From positions 57,411,535-57,475,534 of the forward strand of contig CM063111.1 of the NCBI GenBank assembly GCA_031841125.1: a stretch of 64,000 bases of DNA, written 5' to 3'. The stretch comes from Acanthococcus lagerstroemiae. Lineage: Eukaryota > Arthropoda > Insecta > Hemiptera > Eriococcidae. Shown here one piece after another: positions 10,657 through 22,061 of this stretch. Below the pieces are notes generated by a model. The model saw only the letters and a list, made by a program, of their open reading frames with translations, ran no database searches and was not told the DNA's origin. The translations under genes and the position numbers were made by a program. Numbering within the stretch: the stretch's first letter is position 1; each line of letters begins with the position of its first letter.

Positions 10657-11263
10657 ATATACTTACGTTTTTGGCTGTATCTCGGCAACGGAGGGTCAGC
10701 GCCAGATTTGGTCAACGAATATGGACTCAGCGAGAAACATTGAATAGGATTACGTGATTATTTCAGTTTTTTTGGATTTCAAAAATTTTGAAAATTTCTC
10801 CATACACCAGGCATTTTTTTCGACGAAAAAAATTCCGGAGAGCTTAGACTCCCGCACCTGGTGGAATATATTCAGCATGTCGAGACAAATCCATATCCGG
10901 CATCAAAATTGTTCCCTACTCAATTTTTGACCCAGTATAGCCCCCACCCCATATAGCCCACATTTTCGGCTGTATCTTAGCAACGGAGAGTCAGCGCTAG
11001 ATCTGGTCAACGAATATGAACTCAGCGAGAAAAATTGAATAGGGATTACGTGATTATCTCAGTTTTTTTGTATTTCAAAAATTTCAAAAATTTCTCCATA
11101 CTATAGGTACACATTAGGCATTTTTTTCGACGAAAAAGTTTTCGGAGAGCTTGGGCGCCCGCACCTGGTGGAATATATTCAGCATGTCGAGACGAATTCA
11201 TATTCGGCGTCAAAATTGATCCCTACTCAATTTTTGACCCAGTATTGCCCTCGCCCCCATATA
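10657..11263. repeat. Head-to-tail dimer of a ~300-bp unit
   Basis: Unit 1 (about 10,657-10,950) and unit 2 (about 10,951-11,263) share ggctgtatct, agcaacggag, tggtcaacgaatatg, aggcatttttttcgacgaaaa, ggtggaatatattcagcatg and tactcaatttttgaccc in the same order. Unit 2 carries a ~12-base insertion near 11,100. Each unit holds a small palindrome, tttttttcgacgaaaa. The dimer fills the whole space between the two 160-bp TIR elements. Confidence 0.8.
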
Positions 11264-11267
11264 CCGC

Positions 11268-11425
11268 CCGCGGACTGACAAGGGAATTGTAAAGAGGAAA
11301 TACTGGTAGGGGTCCGCGAGCCCCAACCAGTATTTTTCCATTCCTGGAACAAGTCATATTTTGGGTGGGCCTGCAGTCCAAGGGGCCCGGCCGGGGATTT
11401 CCCTATTCCCCCCAGCAGTCCGCGG
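11268..11425. mobile_element. 158-bp TIR element, copy 2
   Basis: This is a direct-orientation partner of 10,489-10,651. The ends ccgcggactgac and agcagtccgcgg are imperfect inverted repeats, and the internal hairpin has partly decayed. The flank shared after both copies is only the gttg that follows ccgcg. Confidence 0.75.
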
Positions 11426-12315
11426 TTGTTTTGGTATCATTGAAAAAGTAATTTCATGCTGCGTCGAATACAACACTATATTTAATACCGCCTGCAGTAT
11501 TTTCCCCAATATCTTGTTGATCAATTCCAATAAATTTTGTCAGTAATATCCGTGATGTGAAACCCTCTTCTTCCTCTGAAGCCAGATTAGCTATTTTGGA
11601 TTTGCCTCCAAACCGCACTGACCTGACGAAGTTCTCATACCAGTTTCGAGATTTCACTGAAAACGCAGTCGTCTTTCCGAGCTCTTTTTGAGAGCTCCCC
11701 AAAGAAAAATGGCCAAGTGAGGATCCGACTTCGCTGACTGCCAAAAATGCTGTAAGGAGAGCTATTCTCGCCTCCTTCGATACGTTTCGATCTTATAAGG
11801 CCTATCCGCGACATAGGACACTATTGACGGGGAGGAGAGGAAAAGAGTATTATCAATTTTCACTAGCCAAAAGCCAGGAAAATTAAATTTGTTAACTTAT
11901 TTTCGTACACTAAGTACACCAGCGCCGAGAGGTATTTTGAATTTTGACGAAGCTGCATTTTGCTGCATAAATAACATACCTACATGGAATTACCTTGAAA
12001 ATATGAAAATTTAAATCGTTCAAGCAAGCAGTCTAGGATAATTTGAATCAGTACTCTTTACACTCTTCCACGCTCGCGTGAAATATCGTCAAGATTCTTC
12101 TAAACTTCATTCAGATTCGACGGAGCCATAAGCGCACTTAGGTTATAAAAGGTCCTGGAGGTCTGGAAGCTATCATGCCTAAAAATGGATTTTATGCCTT
12201 TGAGAACAGATTTTTAATTTAGTTTTGAATTTTTCTGAGGAAGAGCTAAATTGAAGTTGTGGGTGGATTAGCTCTTCCTAGCCATTCACAAAGTTCGCCG
12301 ACGGCTACAGCTATT
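11426..12315. other. Unassigned DNA
   Basis: No gene or repeat relative recognised. A minus-strand frame of 96 codons (11,454-11,744) has no recognisable features. Confidence 0.35.
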
Positions 12316-12745
12316 TTACCAACTAAACATCATCTGAACGATAAAAATCGACCAAAAAGGAACTGATCTGACCGAAATTCACCAAAACTTATCAAAGACG
12401 AAAAGCGATTAAATTAGACTAAAAATCTATCTAAAATAAACTAAATACGACCAGGAACTACCAAATTTGATCAATCAATCTACACCAACCCTTAACCAGA
12501 AATGACGAAGAACGACCAGAAATGAGCAAATTCGACCAAATCTACCATAATAAATTGGAAAAAAAAAATCAAAAGTGATCAAATCAGATCGGAACTGACC
12601 AGAAAGTAACAAACACATAAAAAATTAACAGAAACGGTCAAACCCAGCCGATGAATGAACAAGTCAATTCAAAAATGAACAGTTCATCACAACTGACCAC
12701 GAACCATCAACAATACCTCAAAACAAACACACAGTCGAACCGAAG
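12316..12745. repeat. Degenerate array, GACCAGAAATGACCAA type
   Basis: About 430 bases built from words such as gaccaaaa, tgaccgaaa, tgatcaa, gaccagaaatga and tgaccacgaacc, recurring at roughly 8-12-base spacing without exact copies. Composition is strongly A-rich on the plus strand. A shorter stretch of reverse-complement style lies at about 30,960-31,110. Confidence 0.5.
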
Positions 12746-14777
12746 CTAATCATTAGAAAACGCTCCCCTCAGATCAAAAAATTTTTAGAACAAAACAAAT
12801 CGAATTTTTCATTTTCTCTTTCTTTTAGTCTTCGTGTTCTCATCACTTCTTTCTTTTGGGTGCCTTATTTTTCCTAGGGTCCATTCCAGCCGAGTGTCTC
12901 CCCATAGCTCATTAGACTCCATATGAAAATCGCGCGGTTATATCAAAAATTCGCATAGTCTAGAACCTCACTGAAAACACCTAACAGTACAGAAATTTTA
13001 ATTATTGAATTTTGATCATTGGCAATAGTGAAAATAAACCAAACATCCTGACATTCAACTATTCATTCAAGTCATTTAACATTCTGTTGACAGCACAGCT
13101 AGACACTTGAGGATAATCCTACTGAGTTGTTTCAATGAATATCCCTGAGGAAGCAATAATTTTTATATCCAATTGTCCAACTGACTTACTTTCCTAGCAA
13201 TTAGAATATTTGAGTGAAAAAGCTCTCTATTTTGTGAGGAAAATACAAGAAATTTCTTTCTTGGCCTTTTTTTTTGGGGGGGGGGGGGAGGGGGAGAGAA
13301 ATATGCCCACATCACCCAGGATCGCCACCATTGCCATGAAAAGCCGTTGGACCGTTTTAAGAACGGTGTAGATTCCCACAGGTCCAACTGGCCACTTTCT
13401 TTCAATACATTTTGAGGATATTTATTACCCTATATAATCGGAACAACGGATTACGATTAACGATAGACAGATGAGGACCCAACACATGTAGGTGGGTTTC
13501 GGTTACAATGTTTAGGGAGGTTGACTTCGACTGTGTTTCCTCAGTGAGTTTATTTAGTCACTTAACATGGCATTTTTCATGTACATGTATATTAAAAATT
13601 TCTTAAGAGTTCCGTTGACCTTTTTTCTGGGGATGAGGCAAACTTTCCAGCTCTCCTCCTACAAGGACCAGTCGCAGTTCATGGGGGCACATCCAATAGC
13701 AAGTCAGTCAAGATTGTTGGTTAGAAGGGAGTCAGTGATGATTGACGATAAATTTTCAAGTGTTCATTCGCAATGAGCAGTTGTTCGCTAGGATTTATCA
13801 TCGTGTGTTGAATTTCGTCCCGAATTTTGATTGGCCAGAAAGAAAAGCTGCGTCATTTTAGTTATCATCATCAATAACAAACCTATGCCTATCGGTGTCG
13901 TTATTGAGAAGCTGTTGGCCGAATCATCCACTGTAGCTTTTTTATGAATCTTCAGCCGCTTCTTCTTCTTGGTGTATACTGGGCGACTTTTCCAGATGCC
14001 TGCTGACGTTTTTCCATTATCACTTTCGGTATTTTCTTTTCTCAGAATCTCATTGTGCAAAGAAACTGGCCAACGCTTCTTCGCTGAGAAAAAAACATGA
14101 AGTAGGTTTCCTTACTGAAATTCAAAGAATGACAAGGGACCAAGGGCAGGTCTGCGGTTCCTAAATCGCAAACAAAGAAACATACAATTCAGCTATTTCG
14201 CCAGCCAGTCACACAGAAAATCCAATCAGATTTTACACACCCGGAACACCAGCGATTATAGATGAGTCTCAATTTTTTCACATATGTGATTCATTTATCA
14301 TGTCCACACGCGACAGAAAAAGTGGGCACACAAAAGGAGTAATCTTTTCTTCCAGGGCAAATCTTATTCATCCTAAAATAAAAGGCATAAGTACTGAAAA
14401 TTGTTGTTATACACTGCAGACGATCATCACCTCACGAATACCACCACGAAAATATTTGCAACTGTATTCTCAAAAAGTAGGACATTTCAAATCAAAAACA
14501 TAATGAACCGTTTTGTTTGTTCATTTTTATTTTATTGTTATCGAGTCACGGAGCTACACTCTCGGGCTATAGGCTCGGAAAAGGTTGTTGTCTACATGTC
14601 GCAGAGTGTCCTCATTGAAGTGAAAGGGGTTGCAGAAATTCGAATTTAGCTAACTGCAGATTCTAGAATTCATTGACAGCGAAAGTTTTCGATTCGCATG
14701 AGGCGAAACTCATACAGCTGTCGAATTCCATTCATCGTGCCAGTGGGTAACTTGAATAGAAACTGCGTTCTTTTCAA
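12746..14777. other. Unassigned DNA
   Basis: No gene recognised. It holds a T/G homopolymer tract at about 13,267-13,290. A minus-strand frame of 90 codons (13,788-14,060) contains one hydrophobic stretch (IGIGLLLMMITKM) but no family signature; I do not call it a gene. Confidence 0.35.
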
Positions 14778-14872
14778 TAGCCTTTATTAGCGGTTATATG
14801 TAGGTAGTAGGTACATTTACAGCTTATGTAACTATTTGTCTTAAGATGTAGTTTAAGGCTACTTTTACTCCG

Positions 14873-17714
14873 CTAGGCCCAGAATTGGGCAAAGGTCTCC
14901 TGCAGCCTTCCCCATTCTTTTCGGTCTTGAGAGATTCTATGGAAAAGTTTGTGTCCCAGAAAATTATCAAGATCATCAGTCCATCTAGCCTTTTGCCTTC
15001 CCTTTTTTCTAGTCCTGTGTGCTAGAAACCAGAAGGTTATTTTGTGGGTCCATCTATTATCTGTCCTCCTACTCACGTGTCCCGCCCATTTCCATTTGTT
15101 TCTCCTGATCCAGTGTACACAGTTTAGGTTGTGCTTCAGTCTAGATTTTATTATTTTAGTTCGAATTTTGTCTGATTTCTTGATATTTAGCATGGATCTT
15201 TCGATGGAATTTTGTGTTGTTTCTATTTTTTTCATTATTTTTTTTGTCATAGTCCAAGTTTGAGATCCGTAGGTTAGTGTGGGTAGAACGCATGAGTTGA
15301 AGATTTGACTTTTGTGATAGTTTTGGAATGGTCCTTTGAAGATGTCTTTTAACGTCCAGTATTTTTTCCAAGTTAGTGTAATACGCCTGTTAACCTCTTT
15401 TTCAAAATTGTCGTTGTAGGATATCAACTGACCGAGATAGATTACTTCTGATATTTTTTCTATTGTTTGATTCTCAATTTTTATTTATTTTTTTGTATCC
15501 CTTGTTAAAATTTTTGTTTTATTCATGTTCATTTGTAATTCCGCTTTTTTCCCCAATTCGTTCAGTTCGTTAAGCATTTGTTCTAATTCCTTGATGTCGT
15601 CTGTGATTAGTACTACATCGTCTGCAAAACGTAGATTATTCAAGCGCTCTCCCCCAACCAGGATTCCCTTGCTGTCCCAGTTTGTATGTCTAAAGATTTG
15701 TTCCAAAGCGCAATTGAATAGTATTGGAGATAGAGGGTCTCCTTGCTTTACTCCTCTTTCTATGTTAAAGTATTTTCCAACTTTGTCTGTAATTATTCTT
15801 GCCCTTAGATTTTTGTACATCTCTTTTATTAGTTTTACTAGCAATGTAGGAACCCCTTGGTCAGCAAGTGCCTCTAACAAAAAACTATGCTTCAGAGAAT
15901 CAAAGGCCTTCGTATAGTCTATAAAGGCTAGATGGACGTCGATCTGATATTCATTGCAGTTTTGTATTAGTAGATTAATGGTATGTAGATGGTCGATAGT
16001 TGAAAAGTTTTTTTTGAAACCTGCCTGTTCGCTTTTTTGATGTTGATTTATTATGTTTACTATTCTATTTTCTATAGCTTTAGAGAATGTTTTTGACAAC
16101 GCCGTACTTAAAGAGATTGGTCTGTAATTGTTGATTACGTGTTTGTCTCCTTTTTTATACAGTAAAATAATGTCTGCGAGTTTGAAATCGTCCGGGATTA
16201 TTTGATTTTTTAGAATGTCGTTAAAGTAGTCTGTTACCTTTTTGGCCAGCAGTTTTCCTCCGAATTTGAGTTGTTCGTTTGTAATTTGGTCGTGACCTGT
16301 TGCTTTGTTGTTTTTTAAGTTTTTTTAGTATTTCTTCTATTTCGCTAGCCATAAATTCCGGTACAGTTTCATTTTGTGTCCCAACGAAACTTTCGTTGTC
16401 GGTTCTGTCTGAATATAGTTCTTCGTAGAAGTTTGTAGCTATTTGATTTATCGTGTTTCTGTTGTATTGATTTATACCATTTTTGTCTTTGATATACGTT
16501 GTCCATGTTTTGCCTAACGTTAATCCCTTTTTTATTGTTTTTGTACTTTTTGTTGTTTCCAGTATGTCATTTATCAATTTTGTTTTTCGTTGATAATTAT
16601 TTTCCCTTAGTTTTTTCTTTACCAGTTTACATATTATATTTAGTTCTATTTTATCGCGCCTTGTTTTGTTTTTTATACGTTTAATTTTCTCTCTTTCTTT
16701 AATTAAGTTTTTAATCTGTGATGGTAGTTCGTTGGGATTCAAGTTTGTTGGTTTTTCGGCTACTATTTTAGTTGCATTCTTGATAATTTCTGTTATATTT
16801 TTCGTTGGATCGTTCCTTATCTGTTTGTTTATTTCTCTTTCGTATGCGTCTGCATTGTTTTTAGTTATTTTATAGTTGTAGTTCTTATTGGTGTGCTTAA
16901 GATTTTTTGTTTTTCGCATTTTCATCTCACAGAGTACTAACCTGTGATCCGAGTGGTACCTAAAGTTCCTAGCTTCGCAATTTTTAATGTAATTGACGTC
17001 TTTTGTGGTGATTATGTAATCGATCTGCGTTTTTACTTCGTGGTTTGGTGATATCCAGGTCCATAATCGTCCCTCCCTTTTCTTGAAAGTGGTGTTAACA
17101 ATTCTCAAGTTGAATTCCTCACAGAACCTTAAAAGTTTCCAGCCTCTATCATTTCTTTTACCATACCCGTGGATTCCAATAGTAAACTCTCCGATGTTTT
17201 TTCCTTTGCCTACTTGGCTGTTGAAGTCTCCCATAATGAAAGTATTTTTCAGTATACCCCCTTGTTGATCGAGTATTTCGGTTAGATGATCGTAAAAGTT
17301 TTTAATGTCGGTTTCATCTGAGGCTAAGGTTGGTGCGTACACCTGTATTATTTTGATTGTTTGTTTACCTATATTCATACTTATTAGCGCTATACGATCT
17401 GAGAAGGGCCTAATTTCGTTTATATCGTTTATTAAGTTTCTATGTACTAAAAAGCCTACTCCCCTTTGACCACTGGTACAACCTGAGTGTGCCAGAAGGT
17501 GATTATTTTTAGTGATCAGAATTGTTTCATGTGGACGCCTTATTTCCGACAAACCTAGGACCTGGATATCGCTCTCGTTAAAGGCTTCCTCGAGTTCCAT
17601 CAGGTTTTCCTCGGTTCGTAAAGTACGCACGTTGAGCGTTGCAAATTTTGCGAGGGGGCTGCCTCTGCGTCTTCCTTGCCCGCGGTGACTAGCCGTTCTG
17701 GGCAAGCGGAGTTC
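14873..17714 (-). pseudogene. LINE ORF2: endonuclease plus reverse transcriptase
   Basis: The endonuclease nicks target DNA and the RT copies the RNA there. Endonuclease motifs: ATLNVRTL (near 17,636), LGLSEIRRP, IQVYAPT, IMGDFN, QIDYI and YHSDHRLVLCEM. RT motifs: YRPISL, QAGFKKNFSTIDHL, motif A LAFIDYTKAFDSLKH, motif B GVKQGDPLSPILFN and FADD at 15,617-15,628. The C-terminal part has LPTLTYGSQTWTMTKK and WKWAGHVSRR. There is one frameshift at about 16,310-16,330, beside a run of seven T, and one in-frame TAA at 15,485-15,487; otherwise the frame is open to 14,873. The first codon after the upstream stop (17,715-17,717) is not ATG; the first ATG, at 17,600, lies after the endonuclease asparagine. 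Confidence 0.85.
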
Positions 17715-17719
17715 TTATT

Positions 17720-18589
17720 TTAATGGTTTCGACGGTTTTTCGACTTGTTGTTTCCACGACTTGGATTATTTCCTAGTTGTGATAGTGTTAGTGGCTTATT
17801 GCTCCTTGTTCTCACGTACTCTCCTGTCTTGTCCTGATTCTTAGCTGATTTCAACTTCGTTTTTTCGCGTGGTTGTTCGTGTTCCGATTCTTCGGTGCCA
17901 GATTCTTCGGCGACTGGTTCTTCTGTGACGACGGGTAGATCCTCGAATGATTTTATCCTTTTGGTTGAACTGTTGGCTTCCTCTTTCACCAATATTTTTC
18001 CCTCGGTGACCCACGCGTATTCTATTATGCCCTGTTTTTTCAGTTTCAGCGCCTCGTTGAATAGTGAACTCATGTATGGGGATAATTGTTCACTTACGTA
18101 TATTGGCCTTGCTGATTCTAAGTCCAAGACTTTACCGTCTAATCGCATCTTCTTAGAATTTCTGACCATTAGGGTCTTTTTGGACCTGTTATTTAGCTTA
18201 GCGATTATCGCAGGAATTCTATCTTCCTTAGCTTTTAGACGATGAGCTACTGAAATTTCGTGTTCCTTCAAGTCGATACGAAGTTTATTTGCAACCTTCA
18301 TCACTATCTCGGTCGTTGCTTCGTTTTCGTGGTACGGTATCCCGTGGATAATGATGTTGTCGATTCTACTGTATTGATCTAAGTCGTTTATTAATCCGGT
18401 TAGTTCGCGATTATGAAAAGTTAAATTTTCAACCATACCTCTTAGCTCCTTGTTCTCTTTCTTCAGGGTCTGTATTTCGGATGTAAATTGGTCTATCTTT
18501 TCTTCAGTCTTTTTTACCGTATTTCTGATCGCTTTTACATCCTCCATCATTATTTTAAGCTCGGTTATGAATTTTTCATCTAGCGACAT
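17720..18589 (-). CDS. LINE ORF1 protein (coiled coil plus FP25K-like region)
   Basis: ORF1 proteins of LINEs bind element RNA and form the RNP. The intact frame encodes 289 residues from the ATG at 18,589; the frame stays open upstream to 18,751, but that extension is unlike the family. Residues ~15-75 are heptad-rich and charged (coiled coil: IDQFTSEIQTLKKENKELRG). Then comes NDLDQYSRIDNIIIHGIP, and later YVSEQLSPYMSSLFNEALKL and AWVTEGKILVKEE. This order fits the family often annotated as baculovirus FP25K-like in insect LINEs. The tail is acidic, then basic (KSKNRRNH). The stop is only a few bases before the ORF2 frame opens, suggesting coupled translation. Confidence 0.8.
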   Translation of the reverse strand: MSLDEKFITELKIMMEDVKAIRNTVKKTEEKIDQFTSEIQTLKKENKELRGMVENLTFHNRELTGLINDLDQYSRIDNIIIHGIPYHENEATTEIVMKVANKLRIDLKEHEISVAHRLKAKEDRIPAIIAKLNNRSKKTLMVRNSKKMRLDGKVLDLESARPIYVSEQLSPYMSSLFNEALKLKKQGIIEYAWVTEGKILVKEEANSSTKRIKSFEDLPVVTEEPVAEESGTEESEHEQPREKTKLKSAKNQDKTGEYVRTRSNKPLTLSQLGNNPSRGNNKSKNRRNH

Positions 18590-18770
18590 TGTAACACGCG
18601 TAAACCGGTAACACAAGTGTTTAGCTTGTAAACCGCGATAAGAGCACAGAACGATAGCAGATAATGTGTTTTCAATAATGTACAGAGCAACTGCGTTCTT
18701 AGCAAATAGCAAAAGTTTAGCTAAATGCATAGGAAGAGAAGAATGAGGCACGCAAGTAGGCAGTCAAACA

Positions 18771-20428
18771 GGTATACTAATACGAACAGAAAGTAACTTT
18801 CCAAGTATGTTTCAGCACGTAACTAGACTGAATAAATAATCGTTTACTGCAAAACTGACACCCCCGAATCAAAATTAAGCCTATCTGCTCAATGAGTACA
18901 CTTGATAATTCTCAACATATGCGTAGCAAGGTGAAATTACTAGGGGGATGGCTCAAATTTCTCCAACCAGGAAGCTTCCTGATTTACAAGCGAAGCTAGC
19001 AAAAACAAGTTGGTGATTTTTCTACAGATTTGAATCGTAAAAATGGGTAAAATCTGCAAGAATTCCCCATCCTCCCTTCGGTGTATCCCTGATTCTCAGT
19101 GAACTGAAGATCTGGAGCATAAATCTATGGACAAGGACTTAAGAAGTAGTAGGAGAGGGAGGAATTCATGAGCTAGCGAAATCAAATCGTCAGCGGACAG
19201 AATCTGAAATACGAGACCACTTTCGGTAGCGCGTGTTCTTTGGTTCTCTTTTTTCCGAATTTTTCCACTGAATGAAATTAGCCCCCTTTCCGCACACAAA
19301 TATCGAAAATCGCTTCTAATCGTGGAAGATTCTATATGTTTGGTATCATTGCTAGGAAGAAGAATGGGCCTAGGTAGAAGACATCTCAGCGAGGAATACT
19401 TTACGGAGTCCGGCGCAATTGTGGGGCACAGAAGAATGCTGATTTCCTCACATTCAGCTTCGGTAGCTGTAGTGTAATGCTAGCAGCTTCCTACTACACA
19501 CATGAACCTGATACTTGCAAATTCGATCTCGCCTTCGACAAATGCGAGCGGCCGATATCGGCGCTGCATGTAGAACAACAGCAACCGCGGCAATGGAGTG
19601 GCAGCCGCGATACAAATCCGATATACACATAGGTATACCACTACGGTATGCAAGAAAATTTATAAAGCATGCTAATAAATCCGACCGATTGTATCTCTCG
19701 TGTTCAACAGATGTCAGTTTCGTGAGGAGGAATTCATAATAATTTTTTGCCATTATCTGAAACACGTTAAGATCCGTTTTTACTCGATCGACTTCTTTTT
19801 TTTTTTCCCCTCTTCTGTTTCGATATACACACACATTTGCCTACAGAAAGTAGTATACGCGTTATTATAACGAAACGAATAGTCCTTTATCGAATAGCAT
19901 GTAGGTCAATTTCGACGTATTTATTGTAAACAAAGGATAGAATATCACGTTTAGTGTAGAACCTATTAGCGAACACGAAGCGTGTGTTTATTTCCTTGCA
20001 TACAAATTAGCGGTATCCGCAACGGCAGCCGGAGAATAAAATACTCCCAATAAGGTATGATCGTTTCTTCTTATCATTTTTTTTTTCTCATTTTAAATTC
20101 ATTGTTTTACATATTACTGAGTATTATCGGTCGTACAAATTGGTGGAAAGTGTGTACGTTATGCGTTATGCTGCCCAAGCGGAGGTACCTGGGCATTGCG
20201 TAGCAAGGAGCGAAAGCTCTTCGACACCCGCCGGCGAGGTTAGTTTCTGAACTTCGTGTACACACAACGTGACCAGGCCAGTTCGCTGTCATTAGTATAC
20301 AAAGTGTCGACAGCTATCAGGTGGGTCTGTTCTTTGACACGTGCAGAGGGTAGGATGCACCGCTACAAAGATCTTCTTTCCTAGATGTGGTGGCGGCGGC
20401 AGCAACCAAGTTGCAGGGCCGTAACCAG
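18771..20428. other. Unassigned DNA
   Basis: No gene recognised. Minus-strand frame 19,454-19,834 (126 codons) has no family signature. A 12-bp palindrome gccgatatcggc lies near 19,554. The segment 19,400-20,350 is CpG-bearing and may be single-copy. Confidence 0.35.
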
Positions 20429-20457
20429 AGGATGGCAACTGAAAATATTGCCATCCT
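20429..20457. repeat. Hairpin with perfect 10-bp stem
   Basis: aggatggcaa at 20,429-20,438 pairs with ttgccatcct at 20,448-20,457 across a 9-base loop. Confidence 0.6.
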
Positions 20458-20496
20458 GGCGCTTTGGTCCGCCCCTAGTCAAACTATAATTGCATT

Positions 20497-20622
20497 GTCA
20501 CCCCTCTCCTATCACAATTTACCCCCTTTCCAAATAAATATACTTGCTCCTCTAAATATGTCACCCTTTTCCTGTCGCAATTTGTTCCCTGTCCAAAGAA
20601 ATGTATTTGCTCCTCAAAACAT
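20497..20622. repeat. 63-bp tandem duplication
   Basis: Two adjacent units start gtcaccc at 20,497 and 20,560 and share cctatcacaattt / cctgtcgcaattt, tttgctcctc-type ends and ccaaa-aaat blocks. Divergence is around 15-20% by eye. Confidence 0.65.
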
Positions 20623-20827
20623 CAAAAGGGGATTACGCTCCTGTCAAAAGCGTAAACAGCCGGCTTAGATTGGAAGGGGCTCGTTGGGGGGGGGGCTGAC
20701 GAGTGAGGCATATAGAATCAGATGTCTACTTCACATTTTCCCGAAAACTAGTTAAGTACGGTTTGGTATACAACAAGGCAAGCCGCGTCTGATAATAGTG
20801 TAGCGAATAATCCCGAAGAAAGACCAC

Positions 20828-22049
20828 CGTGGCAGGAAATTTCGGATTAGTCACGAGAGCTGACAGCTCTGTGGGCCCAGTGGGACTCGCTGCGCATTAG
20901 TGACGGTCTTCTGGTGCACGCTGGGGAGTCGGAAGACGGCACAACAGTGCAAATGCAGACCATCATTCCACGGAAGAAGGTTCCGGATATTCTACGTGGT
21001 GTACATAACCAAGTGTCCGGAGGGCATCTGGGCACCACAAAAACCCTAGCGAAAATTCGAGAGCGCTTCTACTAGCCGACGTACAAGGAAGATGTGGAAG
21101 AGTGGTGCCGCCGCTGCACCACTTGTGCGGCAGTGAAAGAGCCACAAACTCGGTCTCGCGGGAGGATGCAGAAGTACAACGTTGGGTATCCATTTAAATG
21201 GGTCGCAATGGACATTGCAGGACCATTCCCGCTCTCGGATACTGGAAACAGGTATTCAGTAAATGGCCTGAAGTATACCCGATGCCAACACAGGATGCTG
21301 AGGTAGTGGCCAAGGCGCTAACGGAGAATTGGATCACCCGTTACGGTGTCCCACTGGAGCTAGATACAGACCAGGGGAGGAACTTCGAATCCAAATTATT
21401 AGAAGAAGTATGTCTGCTTCTGGGAATTCGAAAGACGAGAACTACTCCGCTGCATCCGCAATCCGACGGCATGGTTGAGCGATTCAACCGGACGCTCAAG
21501 GAATATCTGGCCAAAGTCGTTGCCAAGCACCAAAGAAACTGGGACCAACACATCCTGTTGTTTCTGTTGGCCTACAGATCAGCCGTCCATGAAAGTACGC
21601 AGCACACTCCCGCAAGGGTCGTCTTTGGCCGGGAGTAACGATTACCGTGCGATCGGGAGTTTGGAACTTCACCTCAACAGCCGCAACCGGTGGACGAGTT
21701 TGTTAGCCAACTGAGAGGAAAGCTCAACCCTACTCATCGCATGGTCCGAAATCACTTGCGAATTGCCAGCGACTGGATGAAGACGCGCTACGACATCAAA
21801 TCCAACGAGGTCGGCTTCCAGGTTGAAGACCGTATCTGGTTTTACAATCCGCAACGAAAGAGAGGACGGAACCCGAAGCTACAAAGTCATTGAGAAGGAT
21901 CGTACATCGTACTCAAGCGGATCAACGATGTTGTATACCGGATTCGGAAGCTTGGTGGTGGACGAGCCAAAGTCGTGCACCTTGATCGTTTGGCAGTCTG
22001 GCATGATGACCATGAAGAAGATCTGGAGCCTGGCTGGGACGCCCAGGCT
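20828..22049 (+). pseudogene. Ty3/gypsy integrase remnant
   Basis: Integrase joins element cDNA to host DNA. A pre-integrase segment RPPWQEISD leads into the HHCC zinc-binding region (GVHNQVSGGHLGTT ... CRRCTTCAAVK). The catalytic core has MDIAGPF (Asp codon 21,211), LDTDQGRNFES (Asp codon 21,369) and GMVERFNRTLKEY (Glu codon 21,477); 35 residues separate the last two, the retroviral D,D35E spacing. The C-terminal part VYRIRKLGGGRAKVVHLDRL is typical of gypsy integrases. Disruptions: TAG at 20,847 and 21,072, a frameshift near 21,255, TAA at 21,636 and TGA near 21,891. No chromodomain is seen. Confidence 0.85.
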
Positions 22050-22061
22050 TAAGGAGGGGGC

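Larger units (their letters stand above)
14778..18770 (-). mobile_element. Near-complete two-ORF non-LTR retrotransposon
   Basis: About 4 kb on the minus strand with ORF1 (18,589-17,720), ORF2 (17,714-14,873) and a short 3'UTR that contains AATAAA and ends near 14,778 (minus strand aataaaggctattgaaaa). This is the best-preserved element in the window. ORF2 has an APE-type endonuclease and an RT followed by a C-terminal domain resembling RTE-like and craniofacial-development-protein-2-like annotated elements; I do not assign a clade firmly. Relatives in this window: 26,870-29,690 (minus) and a short piece at 54,390-54,505. The 5' limit is estimated and no TSD was identified. Confidence 0.8.

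Noticed and set aside
14949..15263. Plus-strand frames over the LINE (also 15,525-15,917 and 17,895-18,245)
   Set aside because: They are antisense shadows of the minus-strand ORF1 and ORF2.
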